The notes under the pieces are model-generated. The model made no database searches, was not told the origin of the DNA, and worked only from the letters and a program-made list of their open reading frames with translations. Below are positions 1 to 8,580 of a stretch of DNA of 64,000 bases, in pieces. Made by a program: the position numbers and the translations under genes. Origin of the DNA: DAHUYF01 sp963838385 (GTDB lineage Bacteria > Pseudomonadota > Alphaproteobacteria > ATCC43930 > CGMCC-115725); NCBI GenBank assembly GCA_963838385.1, contig CAWIRE010000001.1, positions 930,001-994,000 of the forward strand. Direction: 5' to 3'. The first letter of the stretch is position 1; each line of letters starts with the position of its first letter.

Positions 1-233
1 ACTGGCGGGTGCGGATCGGCATCGGCCATCCCGGGGTCAAGGAGCTGGTGCAGCCTTACGTGCTGCAGAATTTCACCGTCGAGGAGACGGGCTGGCTCGG
101 CCCCCTCCTCGGCGCGGTCGCCGAGGCGCTGCCGCTGCTCGTGGACGGCGATGCGCCGGGCTTCATGACCAGGGTGGCGCTCCTGCTGCATCCGCCGCCG
201 CGGTCGCGCGCGGCCGAGGAGAAGAAGGATTAG
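1..233 (+). CDS. pth: Peptidyl-tRNA hydrolase, C-terminal part (5' end outside window)
   Basis: The open frame enters from the left edge and ends at TAG 231-233. The visible 77 residues begin WRVRIGIGHPG, the conserved Pth segment close to the substrate-binding end of the enzyme, and continue with a 'V..YVLQNFT.EE' stretch typical of the Pth C-terminus. Pth frees tRNA from peptidyl-tRNA that has dropped off ribosomes. The gene lies 8 bp upstream of ychF; the pth-ychF pair is common in proteobacteria, which supports the call. The basic, charged tail after residue ~65 is variable in the family. The start codon and the catalytic His lie outside the window. Confidence 0.9.
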   Translation, partial: WRVRIGIGHPGVKELVQPYVLQNFTVEETGWLGPLLGAVAEALPLLVDGDAPGFMTRVALLLHPPPRSRAAEEKKD

Positions 234-241
234 GGGCTGAG

Positions 242-1342
242 ATGGGTTTCAATTGCGGCATCGTCGGGCTGCCCAATGTCGGCAAGTCGACGCTCTTCAA
301 CGCGCTCACCGCCACCGCGGCGGCGGAAGCGGCGAACTATCCCTTCTGCACCATCGAGCCCAATGTCGGCCGCGTCGCGGTGCCCGACGAGCGGCTCGAA
401 ATCTGCGCCCGGCTGGCCAAATCGGCCAAGATCATCGCCACGCAGCTCGAATTCGTCGACATCGCCGGGCTGGTGCGCGGCGCCTCGCGCGGCGAGGGGC
501 TGGGCAACCAGTTCCTCGGCCATATCCGCGAGGTCGACGCCATCGCCCATGTGCTGCGCTGCTTCGAGGACGGCAACGTCACCCATGTCGAGGGCTCGAT
601 CGATCCGATCCGCGACGCGGAGACGGTCGAGACCGAGCTGCTGCTGGCCGATCTCGACAGCGTCGAGCGCCGCGTCGCGGCCACGCAGAAGAAGGCGCGC
701 GGCGCCGACAAGGAGGCGCAGGCGCAGCTCGCGGTGATGGAGGCGGTGCTGGGCGCCTTGCGCGAGGGCAAGCCCGCGCGCAGCGTCGCGCTGGCGCCGG
801 AGCAGCGCGCGATCTTCAAGGGGCTGCAGCTCATCACGGCGAAGCCCGTGCTCTATGTCTGCAACGTCGAGGAGGCGGCCGCCGCCAAGGGCAATGCGCA
901 ATCGGCGCGCGTCGCGGCCTTTGCCGAGGCGCAGGGCGCCGCCTCGGTGGTGATCTCCGCCGCCATCGAGGCGGAAGTGGCGCAGCTCGCCGACGAGGCC
1001 GAGAAGCGCGAGTTCCTGTCGAGCCTCGGCCTCGCCGAGGCCGGCCTCACGCGCGTCATCCGCGCCGGCTACCGGCTCCTCGACCTCATCACCTTCTTCA
1101 CCGTCGGCCCCAAGGAGGCGCATGCCTGGACGGTGGCGCAAGGCACCAAGGCGCCGCAGGCGGCGGGCGTCATTCACACCGATTTCGAGAAGGGCTTCAT
1201 CCGCGCCGAGACCATCGCCTATGCCGATTTCGTCGCCTGCGGCGGCGAGCAGGGCGCCAAGGAAGCGGGCAAGATGCGGCTGGAAGGCGCCGAGTATGTG
1301 ATCCAGGACGGCGACATCCTGCATTTCCGCTTCAATCTCTGA
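242..1342 (+). CDS. ychF: Redox-regulated ATPase/GTPase YchF
   Basis: 366 residues, the usual YchF/Ola1 length. The P-loop NVGKSTLFN is at residues 12-20, a switch II-like DIAGLVRGAS at about 73, and an NVEE motif near 205 stands where G proteins carry NKxD, as expected for this ATP-preferring subfamily. The C-terminus (about 280-363) is a TGS domain with a DFEKGF stretch. YchF is a soluble, ribosome-associated P-loop NTPase linked to stress response and translation. The start ATG follows pth by 8 bp, so the two are probably one transcript. Nothing unusual was seen. Confidence 0.97.
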   Translation: MGFNCGIVGLPNVGKSTLFNALTATAAAEAANYPFCTIEPNVGRVAVPDERLEICARLAKSAKIIATQLEFVDIAGLVRGASRGEGLGNQFLGHIREVDAIAHVLRCFEDGNVTHVEGSIDPIRDAETVETELLLADLDSVERRVAATQKKARGADKEAQAQLAVMEAVLGALREGKPARSVALAPEQRAIFKGLQLITAKPVLYVCNVEEAAAAKGNAQSARVAAFAEAQGAASVVISAAIEAEVAQLADEAEKREFLSSLGLAEAGLTRVIRAGYRLLDLITFFTVGPKEAHAWTVAQGTKAPQAAGVIHTDFEKGFIRAETIAYADFVACGGEQGAKEAGKMRLEGAEYVIQDGDILHFRFNL

Positions 1343-1424
1343 GCCGCGCCGCGCGGCCTCTTGACGGCGTGGCCCGGCGATCCGATGTGACGGGGCGGGG
1401 TCCCGATCCGGAAAGGCCGTCGCC

Positions 1425-2753
1425 ATGACTACAGGCAAGCAACTTAAGCTCGGCGCCTTCATGCGCCCCGTCAGCATCCACACCGGGGCCTGGCGCTATC
1501 CCGGGGCCTATCCGGACGCCAATTTCAACTTCGCGCATCTGAAGCGCTTCGCGCAGACGCTGGAACGCGGCAAGTTCGACGCCTTCTTCATGGCCGACCA
1601 TCTGGCGGTGCTCAACATGCCGATGGCGGCGCTGAAGCGCAGCCACACGGTGACCTCCTTCGAGCCCTTCACGCTGCTCTCGGCGCTGGCCGGCGCCACC
1701 GAGCGCATCGGCCTCGTCGCCACCGCCTCCACCACCTTCGATCAGCCCTATCACATCGCGCGCCGCTTCGCCTCGCTCGACCATATCAGCGGCGGGCGCG
1801 CCGGATGGAACATCGTCACCACCTCCAACCCCGATGCCGCGCTCAATTTCGGGCTGGAGGAACATGTCGAGCATGACGAGCGCTACGACCGCGCGCGCGA
1901 GTTCTACGACGTGGTGACGGGTCTCTGGGACAGCTGGGCCGACGACGCCTTCGTCCGCGACGTCGAGGCCGGCCTCTATTTCGACCCGGCGAAGCTCCAT
2001 GTGCTGAACCACAAGGGCGAGCATCTGTCGGTGCGCGGGCCGCTCAACATCGCGCGCCCGATCCAGGGCTGGCCGGTGATCGTGCAGGCCGGCGCGTCGG
2101 AAGCCGGCCGCCGGCTCGCCGCCGAGACGGCGGAGGTGGTGTTCGGGGCAAGTGCTACGCTGGAGGCGGGCCAGCGCTTCTACGCCGATGTGAAGGGCCG
2201 CATGCGCAAGCTCGGCCGCGACCCCGACGAGCTCAAGATCCTGCCGGCCGCCTTCGTCGTGGTCGGCGACACGGTGGACGAGGCGCGCCGCAAGCGGGCG
2301 CGTCTCGACAGCCTCGTGCATTACGACAGCGGCATCGCCTCGCTCTCGGGCATGCTCGGCCACGACGCCTCGGGCTTCGACCCCGACGGTCCTCTGCCGG
2401 AGATCCCCGAGACCAATGCCAGCAAGAGCGCGCGCGAACGCGTGATCGAGCTTGCCCGGCGCGAGAACTTGACCGTGCGCGAGCTGGCGCAGCGCGTCGG
2501 CAGCTATTCCGGGCTGGCCTTCGTCGGCACGCCCGCCACCATCGCCGACGAGATGGAAGCCTGGCTCGCCGGCGAAGGCTCGGACGGGTTCAACGTCATG
2601 TTCCCCTATCTGCCCGGCGGCCTCGACGATTTCGTCGAGCGGGTGGTGCCGGAGCTCCAGCGCCGCGGCCTCTTCCGCCGCGAGTACGAGGGGGCGACGC
2701 TGCGGGAGAATCTCGGGTTGAAGCGGCCGAAGAACCGGTTCTTCGCGGAATAG
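1425..2753 (+). CDS. LLM-class flavin-dependent monooxygenase, NtaA/SnaA/DszA type
   Basis: 442 residues with the bacterial-luciferase-like barrel of the NtaA/SnaA/SoxA/DszA group: an N-terminal 'F...GAWRYPGA', 'GKFDAFFMADHLAV', 'GRAGWNIVTT' near residue 125 and the C-terminal 'VVPELQRRGLFRREYEG.TLRENLGL' block. Such enzymes use FMNH2 from a partner reductase to oxidise small N- or S-containing organics. The substrate cannot be read from sequence. A GGAAAGG ribosome site lies shortly before the ATG. A second member of the same family lies at 4696-6063 on the other strand. No flavin reductase gene is adjacent. Confidence 0.92.
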   Translation: MTTGKQLKLGAFMRPVSIHTGAWRYPGAYPDANFNFAHLKRFAQTLERGKFDAFFMADHLAVLNMPMAALKRSHTVTSFEPFTLLSALAGATERIGLVATASTTFDQPYHIARRFASLDHISGGRAGWNIVTTSNPDAALNFGLEEHVEHDERYDRAREFYDVVTGLWDSWADDAFVRDVEAGLYFDPAKLHVLNHKGEHLSVRGPLNIARPIQGWPVIVQAGASEAGRRLAAETAEVVFGASATLEAGQRFYADVKGRMRKLGRDPDELKILPAAFVVVGDTVDEARRKRARLDSLVHYDSGIASLSGMLGHDASGFDPDGPLPEIPETNASKSARERVIELARRENLTVRELAQRVGSYSGLAFVGTPATIADEMEAWLAGEGSDGFNVMFPYLPGGLDDFVERVVPELQRRGLFRREYEGATLRENLGLKRPKNRFFAE

Positions 2754-2834
2754 GGCGCACCGCGACGCAGCCGCGGTCGCTGAACGGCGGCGACACGCCT
2801 GGCGTTTGAGCGGCGATGGCCGCAGGAGCGATCG

Positions 2835-3530
2835 ATGAAGCCTCGCGTGATCTGTCACATGGTGTCGAGCATAGACGGGCGGATCCTGTCGAGCCGGTGG
2901 CGGCCCAAAGGCATCGACGGCGGGGCGCTGTTCGAGCGCCTGCACGAAGAGCTCGCGGGCGACGCCTGGCTCGTCGGCCGCGTGACCGGACAGGAATTCG
3001 CCAAGGCCAAGGCCTACCCCGAGCGCGCGGACCAGCGCTATCCGCGCGACGCCTGGCTCGCGCGCCGCGACGCGGCGGCCTACGGCATCGTGCTCGATGC
3101 CCACGGCAAGATCGCCTGGGGCCGCCGGGATATCGGCGGCGACCCGATCGTCGTCGTCCTGACCGAGCAGGTATCGGACAGCCACCTCGACGGGCTGCGA
3201 CGGGATGGCGTCTCCTACATCTTCGCCGGCGAGCGGCAGCTCGACCTCCGGCGCACGCTGGAGACCCTCAACCGCGAGCTCGGCATCGAGCGCCTGCTGG
3301 TCGAGGGCGGCGGCGGCGCCAACGGCGCCTTCCTGCGCGCCGGCCTCATCGACGAGATCAGCCTGGTGATCGCGCCGGCCGTGGATGGCGCGAAAGGGGC
3401 GCCGAGCGTCTTCGATTCCAGCGACCGGGAAGCGGGCGTGCCGGCGCCGGTGCGGAGGATGACGCTCGAGAGCAGCACGCCGCTGGAACAGGGCGCGCTC
3501 TGGCTTCGCTACCGGCTCGAGAACGAATGA
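2835..3530 (+). CDS. Dihydrofolate-reductase-like (RibD C-terminal domain) protein
   Basis: 231 residues forming a single RibD_C/DHFR-like fold: 'MVSSIDGRI' near the N-terminus and 'LVEGGGGANGAFLRAGLIDEISLV' at about 155-180, the NADPH-binding and dimer-interface signature. RibD-C proteins reduce pteridine- or pyrimidine-like substrates with NADPH. Stand-alone copies like this are widespread and mostly of unknown substrate; there is no deaminase domain, so this is not riboflavin RibD. GCAGGAG stands 6 bp before the ATG. It converges on the old yellow enzyme gene with only 19 bp between the stops. Confidence 0.88.
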   Translation: MKPRVICHMVSSIDGRILSSRWRPKGIDGGALFERLHEELAGDAWLVGRVTGQEFAKAKAYPERADQRYPRDAWLARRDAAAYGIVLDAHGKIAWGRRDIGGDPIVVVLTEQVSDSHLDGLRRDGVSYIFAGERQLDLRRTLETLNRELGIERLLVEGGGGANGAFLRAGLIDEISLVIAPAVDGAKGAPSVFDSSDREAGVPAPVRRMTLESSTPLEQGALWLRYRLENE

Positions 3531-3549
3531 CGGCCGGACGCGCCGCGCC

Positions 3550-4680
3550 TCAGCCCGTGCGCGCCGCCCGCTCCTCGCTCAGCGTCGGATAATCCGTGTA
3601 GCCCTTGGCGCCGCCGCCATAGAGCGTGCTGCGGTCGATCTCGTGCAGCGGCGCGCCGGTGCGCAGGCGCTCGACCAGGTCGGGATTGGCGATGAAGGGA
3701 CGGCCGAAGGCGACGAGGTCGGCGAGGTTGCGTCGCCGTGCCTCGATTGCCAGCGCCAGATCGTAGCCGTTGTTGGCGATATAGAGCCCCTTGAAGAGAC
3801 GCCGCAGCACCTGCAGGTCGAAGCCGTTCGGCACCTCGCGCGGGCCCTGCGTCGCGCCCTCGACGACGTGGAGATAGACGAGGTTGAAGGCATTGAGCGC
3901 CGAGACCGCATGGCTATAGGTGGCCTCGGGGTCGCTGTCGGGCCCGAGATCGTTGGACGGGCTCACCGGCGAGAGGCGGACGCCGACCCGCTCGCCGCCC
4001 CAGACGCCGACCACCGCCTCGGCGACCTCGAGCAGGAAGCGGACGCGGTTCTCGCGTGAGCCGCCATAGCGGTCGGTGCGCTTGTTGCTGCTGTCGCGCA
4101 GGAACTGCTCGATGAGATAGCCATTGGCGGCGTGGATCTCGACGCCGTCGAATCCCGCCGCGAGCGCGTTCTTCGCGGCACGCCGGTACTCCTCGACGAT
4201 GCCGGGGATCTCGTCGGTCTCGAGCGCGCGCGGCGCGACGAAGGGCACGAACCCCGTCTCGGTGAACGCCTTGCCGTTGGGCGCAATCGCCGAGGGCGCG
4301 ACGGGAAGAGCGTGGCCCGGCTGCAGCGAGGGATGCGAGATGCGGCCGACATGCCAGAGCTGCAGGAAGATGCGCCCGCCCTCGCCATGCACCGCGCCGG
4401 TAACCGCACGCCAGCCCTCGACCTGCGCCGCGTCATAGATGCCGGGGGTCCAGGCATAGCCCTTGCCTTGCGGCGAGATCTGCGTCGCCTCGGCGATGAT
4501 CAGCCCGGCGCCGGCGCGCTGGCGGTAATAATCGGGCGCGAGCCGGCTCGGCACGTCGCCCGCCTGCGCCCGGGAGCGCGTCAAGGGCGCCATGACGATG
4601 CGATTACGCAGGCGATAGGGGCCGAGCTGCGCCGGGTCGAAGAGATCGGTCGCCGCGAGGACGGCGTTGCTGTCGGGCAT
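3550..4680 (-). CDS. Old yellow enzyme family alkene reductase (NemA-like)
   Basis: 376 residues, one FMN-binding TIM barrel. Recognisable are 'RNRIVMAPLTRSRA' near the N-terminus, 'GRIFLQLWHVGRISHP' and the active-site/FMN block 'GVEIHAANGYLIEQFL' followed by 'RTDRYGGSRENR'. The H..N pair in EIHAANGYL is the substrate-anchoring pair of the NemA/OYE group. It reduces activated C=C bonds, maleimides or nitro-esters with NAD(P)H. An AGGA site lies upstream of the ATG at 4680. It sits 15 bp downstream of the monooxygenase gene 4696-6063 and is probably cotranscribed, which suggests a shared xenobiotic or secondary-metabolite route. Confidence 0.93.
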   Translation of the reverse strand: MPDSNAVLAATDLFDPAQLGPYRLRNRIVMAPLTRSRAQAGDVPSRLAPDYYRQRAGAGLIIAEATQISPQGKGYAWTPGIYDAAQVEGWRAVTGAVHGEGGRIFLQLWHVGRISHPSLQPGHALPVAPSAIAPNGKAFTETGFVPFVAPRALETDEIPGIVEEYRRAAKNALAAGFDGVEIHAANGYLIEQFLRDSSNKRTDRYGGSRENRVRFLLEVAEAVVGVWGGERVGVRLSPVSPSNDLGPDSDPEATYSHAVSALNAFNLVYLHVVEGATQGPREVPNGFDLQVLRRLFKGLYIANNGYDLALAIEARRRNLADLVAFGRPFIANPDLVERLRTGAPLHEIDRSTLYGGGAKGYTDYPTLSEERAARTG

Positions 4681-4695
4681 GAGGGTTCCTGCTGC

Positions 4696-6063
4696 TTAGG
4701 TCTGGACGATGCAGCGATAGGTGGCCCCTGGGTGCGTCTTCGGCAAGCGCGCATCGGCGCCGAACAGCTTCTCGCGCAGCGTGCCCGGCCGGTACTCCCG
4801 CTTGTAGACGCCGCGTCGTTGCAGTTCCGGAACGACGAGCTCGACGAAATCGGTGAAGGTCTCCGGCGTCACCGCGTAGGCGAGGTTGAAGCCGTCGATG
4901 CCGGTGGTCTCGACCCAGTCGATCAGCGCGTCGGCGACCTCGCCGGGCGAGCCCACCAGCACCGGGCCGCGGCCGCCGATGGCGACGTGCTCGGCCAGCT
5001 CGCGCACGGTCCAGCGCCCGCTCTGCTCGCCCGTGGTGAAGGAGGCGAGTGCCGAGCGACTTGCCTCGGTCTCGATATGGCGCAGCTTCTCGTCGAGGCG
5101 ATAGCTCGAGAAATCGACACCGGTCCAGCCGGAGAACAGGGTGAGCGACGCCTCGTGATCGATGTAACGGCGGTACTCTTCATGCTTCGCCTTCGCTTCG
5201 GCGGCGTCGCGCCCGGTGATCACGGTGGCAAGTGCGAAGACGGCGACGTCAGGGTCGCGGCCGCGCGCCGCGGTGCGGCGGCGGAGATCGGCGACGTAAG
5301 CCGCCGCCCCTTCCCGGCTCGGCACGCTGATGAAGACGCATTCGGCATGCGCGGCGGCGAATTCCCGGCCGCGGCCCGAGGCGCCCGCTTGGTAGAGCAC
5401 GGGCGTGCGCTGCGGCGAAGGCTCGCAGAGATGGATCGCGTCGAGCTTGTAATAGGTGCCCTCGTGCCGGATCCTGTGCACCTTGGCGGGGTCGGTGAAG
5501 ACGCGCGCCGCGCGGTCGCGGCGCACCGCGCCGTCCTCCCAGCTCCCCTCCCAGAGCTTGTAGACCACCGCCATGTACTCCTCCGCCATGTCATAGCGCT
5601 GGTCGTGGCTCGGCTGGGTCTGAAGCCCCATGCCCTTGGCGGCGCTGTCGAGATATCCGGTCACGATGTTCCAGCCGATGCGGCCGCGAGTGAGATGATC
5701 GAGCGTCGACATGCGGCGGGCGAAGGAATAGGGCGGCTCGTAGGACAGCGTGCAGGTGACGCCGAAGCCCAGATGCTCGGTGACCTGCGCCATCGCCGGC
5801 ACCAGCAGGAGGGGATCGTTGACCGGCACCTGCACGCCATGCTTCAGCGCCGCGTCGGGCGATCCGCCATAGACGTCATAGATGCCGAGCACGTCGGCGA
5901 GGAAGATGCCGTCGAACCGGCCGCGCTCGAGCGTGCGCGCCAGGCTCGTCCAATAGTCGAGATCGCGATAGGTTCCGGAGCGGTCGCGCGGATGCGTCCA
6001 TAATCCCGGCGATTGGTGGACCGCCGTGTTCATCTCGAAGGCGTTGAGCAGGATTTCCCTCAT
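4696..6063 (-). CDS. LLM-class monooxygenase, NtaA family
   Basis: 455 residues from the ATG at 6063. The open frame extends upstream to 6210, but homology-like sequence (MREILLNAFEMN...) and a GGAGG site about 11 bp upstream both point to 6063. Family marks: 'GRFDGIFLADVLGIYDVYGGS', 'TRGRIGWNIVTGYLDSAAKG', and the closing 'VVPELQRRGVYKREY.PGTLREKLFG'. It is expected to need FMNH2 and O2. It is probably the first gene of a two-gene unit with the old yellow enzyme. Substrate unknown; its sequence differs clearly from the paralogue at 1425. Confidence 0.92.
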   Translation of the reverse strand: MREILLNAFEMNTAVHQSPGLWTHPRDRSGTYRDLDYWTSLARTLERGRFDGIFLADVLGIYDVYGGSPDAALKHGVQVPVNDPLLLVPAMAQVTEHLGFGVTCTLSYEPPYSFARRMSTLDHLTRGRIGWNIVTGYLDSAAKGMGLQTQPSHDQRYDMAEEYMAVVYKLWEGSWEDGAVRRDRAARVFTDPAKVHRIRHEGTYYKLDAIHLCEPSPQRTPVLYQAGASGRGREFAAAHAECVFISVPSREGAAAYVADLRRRTAARGRDPDVAVFALATVITGRDAAEAKAKHEEYRRYIDHEASLTLFSGWTGVDFSSYRLDEKLRHIETEASRSALASFTTGEQSGRWTVRELAEHVAIGGRGPVLVGSPGEVADALIDWVETTGIDGFNLAYAVTPETFTDFVELVVPELQRRGVYKREYRPGTLREKLFGADARLPKTHPGATYRCIVQT

Positions 6064-6230
6064 GACCCCGTTGCCTCCAGGCCGAAGCGCCATCGCCGGC
6101 CGGACCATACCACCTTCCTCGCGCCGGGCCGAAGCCGGCGCGCATGCCTGGGTCGCGGACGCGGCCTTGCTCTCGCCTTCGCCATCTTTATGATCGCGGC
6201 AAAACCGCAAGAGAGAGGAGGAATTGTTTC
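6064..6230. promoter_or_regulatory. Divergent intergenic region between monooxygenase and dienelactone hydrolase
   Basis: This 167-bp gap separates two genes read outward from it and must hold both promoters. The right end has an obvious ribosome site, GAGAGGAGGA, before the ATG at 6231; the left end has GGAGG before the minus-strand ATG at 6063. No convincing -35/-10 pair or operator could be picked out by eye. Confidence 0.4.
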
Positions 6231-6899
6231 ATGGGACAGACCCTCACGCTCACCGCCAAGGACGGCCACAAATTCGGCGCCTATCGCGCCGATCCCACGG
6301 GGAAGGCGCGCGGTGCCCTCGTCGTCATCCAGGAGATCTTCGGCGTCAACGGCCATATGCGCCGCGTCACCGACGGCTTCGCGCAGCAAGGCTATGTCGC
6401 GGTCTCGCCGGCGCTGTTCGATCGCGTCGAGAAGGGCATCGAGCTGGGATACGATCCCAAGAGCATCGAGTCCGGCCGCGACATCCGCGCCAAGGTGCCG
6501 CTCGACGGCACGCTCGCCGATCTCCAGGCGACGATCGACTACGCCAAGCAGTTCGGCAAGGTCGGCGTGGTGGGGTATTGCTGGGGCGGCAGCCTCGCCT
6601 TCCTGGCGGCGACGCGGCTCGACGGCGTCGCGGCGGCGGTGGGCTATTACGGCGGCATGATCGCGGCGCACGCCCAGGAGAAGCCGCGCGTGCCGGTCAT
6701 CCTGCATTTCGGCGACCAGGATCAGAGCATCCCGATGAGCGACGTCGAGAAGGTGAAGCAGGCGCGCGCCGACGTGCCGAGCTACGTCTACCACGCCGGC
6801 CACGGCTTCAACTGCGACGAGCGCGGCAGCTACAACGCCGAAGCCGCCAAGGTCGCGCTCGAGCGCACCCTCAAATTCTTCGCCGAGAAGATCGGCTGA
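6231..6899 (+). CDS. Dienelactone hydrolase family protein
   Basis: 222 residues from the ATG at 6231, chosen because GAGGAGGA sits just upstream although the frame is open further 5'. Alpha/beta-hydrolase fold with the dienelactone-hydrolase catalytic set: nucleophile Cys in GYCWGG (about residue 117), Asp in FGDQDQSIP (about 165) and His in HAGHGFNCD (about 192). Members hydrolyse dienelactones in chloroaromatic breakdown or act on other cyclic esters; the real substrate here is unknown. Cytoplasmic, no signal peptide. It converges on fmdB across a strong hairpin. Confidence 0.93.
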   Translation: MGQTLTLTAKDGHKFGAYRADPTGKARGALVVIQEIFGVNGHMRRVTDGFAQQGYVAVSPALFDRVEKGIELGYDPKSIESGRDIRAKVPLDGTLADLQATIDYAKQFGKVGVVGYCWGGSLAFLAATRLDGVAAAVGYYGGMIAAHAQEKPRVPVILHFGDQDQSIPMSDVEKVKQARADVPSYVYHAGHGFNCDERGSYNAEAAKVALERTLKFFAEKIG

Positions 6900-6911
6900 T
6901 CCCGGCGGATG

Positions 6912-6942
6912 CGCCGGCGGCACGGGGAGTGTGCCACCGGCG
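6912..6942. terminator. Hairpin between convergent genes
   Basis: A 12-bp stem (6912-6923 with 6931-6942, one G-T wobble) and a 7-base loop lie in the 66-bp gap between the stop of the dienelactone hydrolase and the stop of fmdB. There is no clear T-run on either side, so it may be a weak bidirectional terminator or an mRNA 3' end stabiliser. Confidence 0.5.
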
Positions 6943-6965
6943 GTCCCCTCGCGAAGGCGCCGGCG

Positions 6966-7295
6966 TCAGTGGCTGATCATCCACGGACGGCGGCCGGAGA
7001 ACCCCTTCACCCGCGGCGCCTTCTTGCCCGCGGCGGAGCTTTTCCCCGAGCAGCAGCCGCAGCCCGGCGCATGGCCGGAGGCAGCGGTGCTGCGCGGGGC
7101 GTGCGCGCTGCGCTCGTTGGTGGCATGGGCGGCGAGCTGCAGCCGGTCCATGCCGCCCAGACGCGGCGCGGTGAGCATGATGCGCGGCGCGCTCGCGCCG
7201 CAGTCGGGACAGTCGAGCGGCGCCTCGTACTCCGCCATGGGACGCAGGGCGGTGAAGGGTCCGCACCGCCGGCAATCGTAATCGTAAAGCGGCAT
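6966..7295 (-). CDS. fmdB: FmdB family zinc-ribbon protein
   Basis: 109 residues from the ATG at 7295, 7 bp after the stop of formamidase. The N-terminus MPLYDYDC..CG with C8/C11 and a second knuckle C29/C32 (CPDCG) is the FmdB-type zinc ribbon. It was originally described as a regulator-like protein in the amide-induced fmd operon of Methylophilus methylotrophus; its biochemical role is not settled. After the ribbon comes a ~40-residue linker and an extra Cys group (C79, C81, C82) that could add a metal or redox site. It is the last gene of the urt-fmd transcription unit. Confidence 0.9.
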   Translation of the reverse strand: MPLYDYDCRRCGPFTALRPMAEYEAPLDCPDCGASAPRIMLTAPRLGGMDRLQLAAHATNERSAHAPRSTAASGHAPGCGCCSGKSSAAGKKAPRVKGFSGRRPWMISH

Positions 7296-7302
7296 CGTCG
7301 CC

Positions 7303-8532
7303 TCACTTGTCCGGAGAGAGCGCCACATCGACCTTGCCGTCGATATGCTTCGTCGGCCCGTTCGCGCCGGGCATGATGTCGAACTCGAAGATCTCGGTCG
7401 GCAGGTACAGCGTCGCGCAGGCATTCGGGATGTCGACCACGCCGCTGATATGCCCCTGCACCGGCGCGGTGCCGAGGATGGCATAGGCCTGGGCGCCGGA
7501 ATAGCCGAACTTCTTCAGGTACTCGATGGCGTTGAGGCAGGCCTGGCGATAGGCGATGTGCACGTCGAGATAATGCTGCTTCCCTTGCTCGTCGACCGAG
7601 ATGCCTTCGAAGATGAGATAGTCCTTGTAGTTGGGCGTCATCGGGCTCGGCTTGAAGATCGGATTCTTGATGCCGTATTTCGCCACGCCGTCCTTGATCA
7701 GCCCGACCTTGAGATGCAGCCAGCCGGCCATCTCGATGGCGCCGCAGAAGGTGATCTCGCCGTCGCCCTGGCTGAAATGCAGATCGCCCATGGAGAGGCC
7801 GGCGCCCTTGACATAGACCGGGAAGAACACGCGCGAGCCGCGCGACAGATCCTTGATGTCGCAATTGCCGCCATGCTCGCGCGGCGGCACGGTGCGGGCG
7901 CCGGTGGCCGCCGCCGCCTTTCTCGCATCGCCCTTCATCCGCCCCATATGCGCGGTCTCGGCGAAGGGCGGGTTGGCGAGCGGCGGCACGCGCGTGGGAT
8001 TGGTGGCGATGAACCCGGTCTCGCGCGCGTTCCAGGTCTCGAGCAGCGATTGCGACGGCAGGCAGCCGATGAGGCCGGGATGGATGAGCCCGGCGAAGCT
8101 CACGCCCGGCACGTGGCGCGACTTCGTGAACATGCCGTGGACGTCCCAGATCGACTTCTGCGCCAGCGGGAAGTGGTCGGTCAGGAAGCCGCCGCCGTTC
8201 TTCTTGGAGAAGAAGCCGTTGAAGCCCCAGAGGCTCTCCGGCAAGGCGCCGATGTCGAGGATGTCGACCACCAGCAGGTCGCCCGGCTCGGCGCCGGCGA
8301 CATTGATCGGGCCGCTCAGGAAATGGACGGTGCTGAGATCGATGTCGCGGACATCGTCGGCGCTGTCGTTGTTCTTGATGAAGCCGCCGGTCCAGTCATA
8401 GGTCTGGATGACGAACTCGTCGCCGGGCTTGACCGTGGCGACCATCGGGATATCGGGGTGCCAGCGGTTGTGGATCATGTCGTTCTCGTAGGGAGACCGC
8501 GACAGGTCGACCTTGATCAGTGTATCGGGCAT
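7303..8532 (-). CDS. fmdA: Formamidase (acetamidase/formamidase family)
   Basis: 409 residues, the normal FmdA/AmdA length. It begins MPDTLIKVDLSRSPYEND and contains 'HNRWHPDIPMVATVKPGDEF', 'LSGPINVAGAEPGDLLVVDILD' and a central 'REHGGNCDIKDLSRGS' block, all typical of the family. The enzyme hydrolyses formamide (and more slowly other short amides) to ammonia and the carboxylate in the cytoplasm. A strong AGAGGAAGGGGG ribosome site precedes the ATG. It lies 48 bp downstream of urtE and is followed at once by fmdB, so the amide transporter and the amidase form one functional unit. Confidence 0.95.
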   Translation of the reverse strand: MPDTLIKVDLSRSPYENDMIHNRWHPDIPMVATVKPGDEFVIQTYDWTGGFIKNNDSADDVRDIDLSTVHFLSGPINVAGAEPGDLLVVDILDIGALPESLWGFNGFFSKKNGGGFLTDHFPLAQKSIWDVHGMFTKSRHVPGVSFAGLIHPGLIGCLPSQSLLETWNARETGFIATNPTRVPPLANPPFAETAHMGRMKGDARKAAAATGARTVPPREHGGNCDIKDLSRGSRVFFPVYVKGAGLSMGDLHFSQGDGEITFCGAIEMAGWLHLKVGLIKDGVAKYGIKNPIFKPSPMTPNYKDYLIFEGISVDEQGKQHYLDVHIAYRQACLNAIEYLKKFGYSGAQAYAILGTAPVQGHISGVVDIPNACATLYLPTEIFEFDIMPGANGPTKHIDGKVDVALSPDK

Positions 8533-8580
8533 CTCAACCCCCTTCCTCTGCTCTGGTAATAGACCCCTAGGAATGAACCC

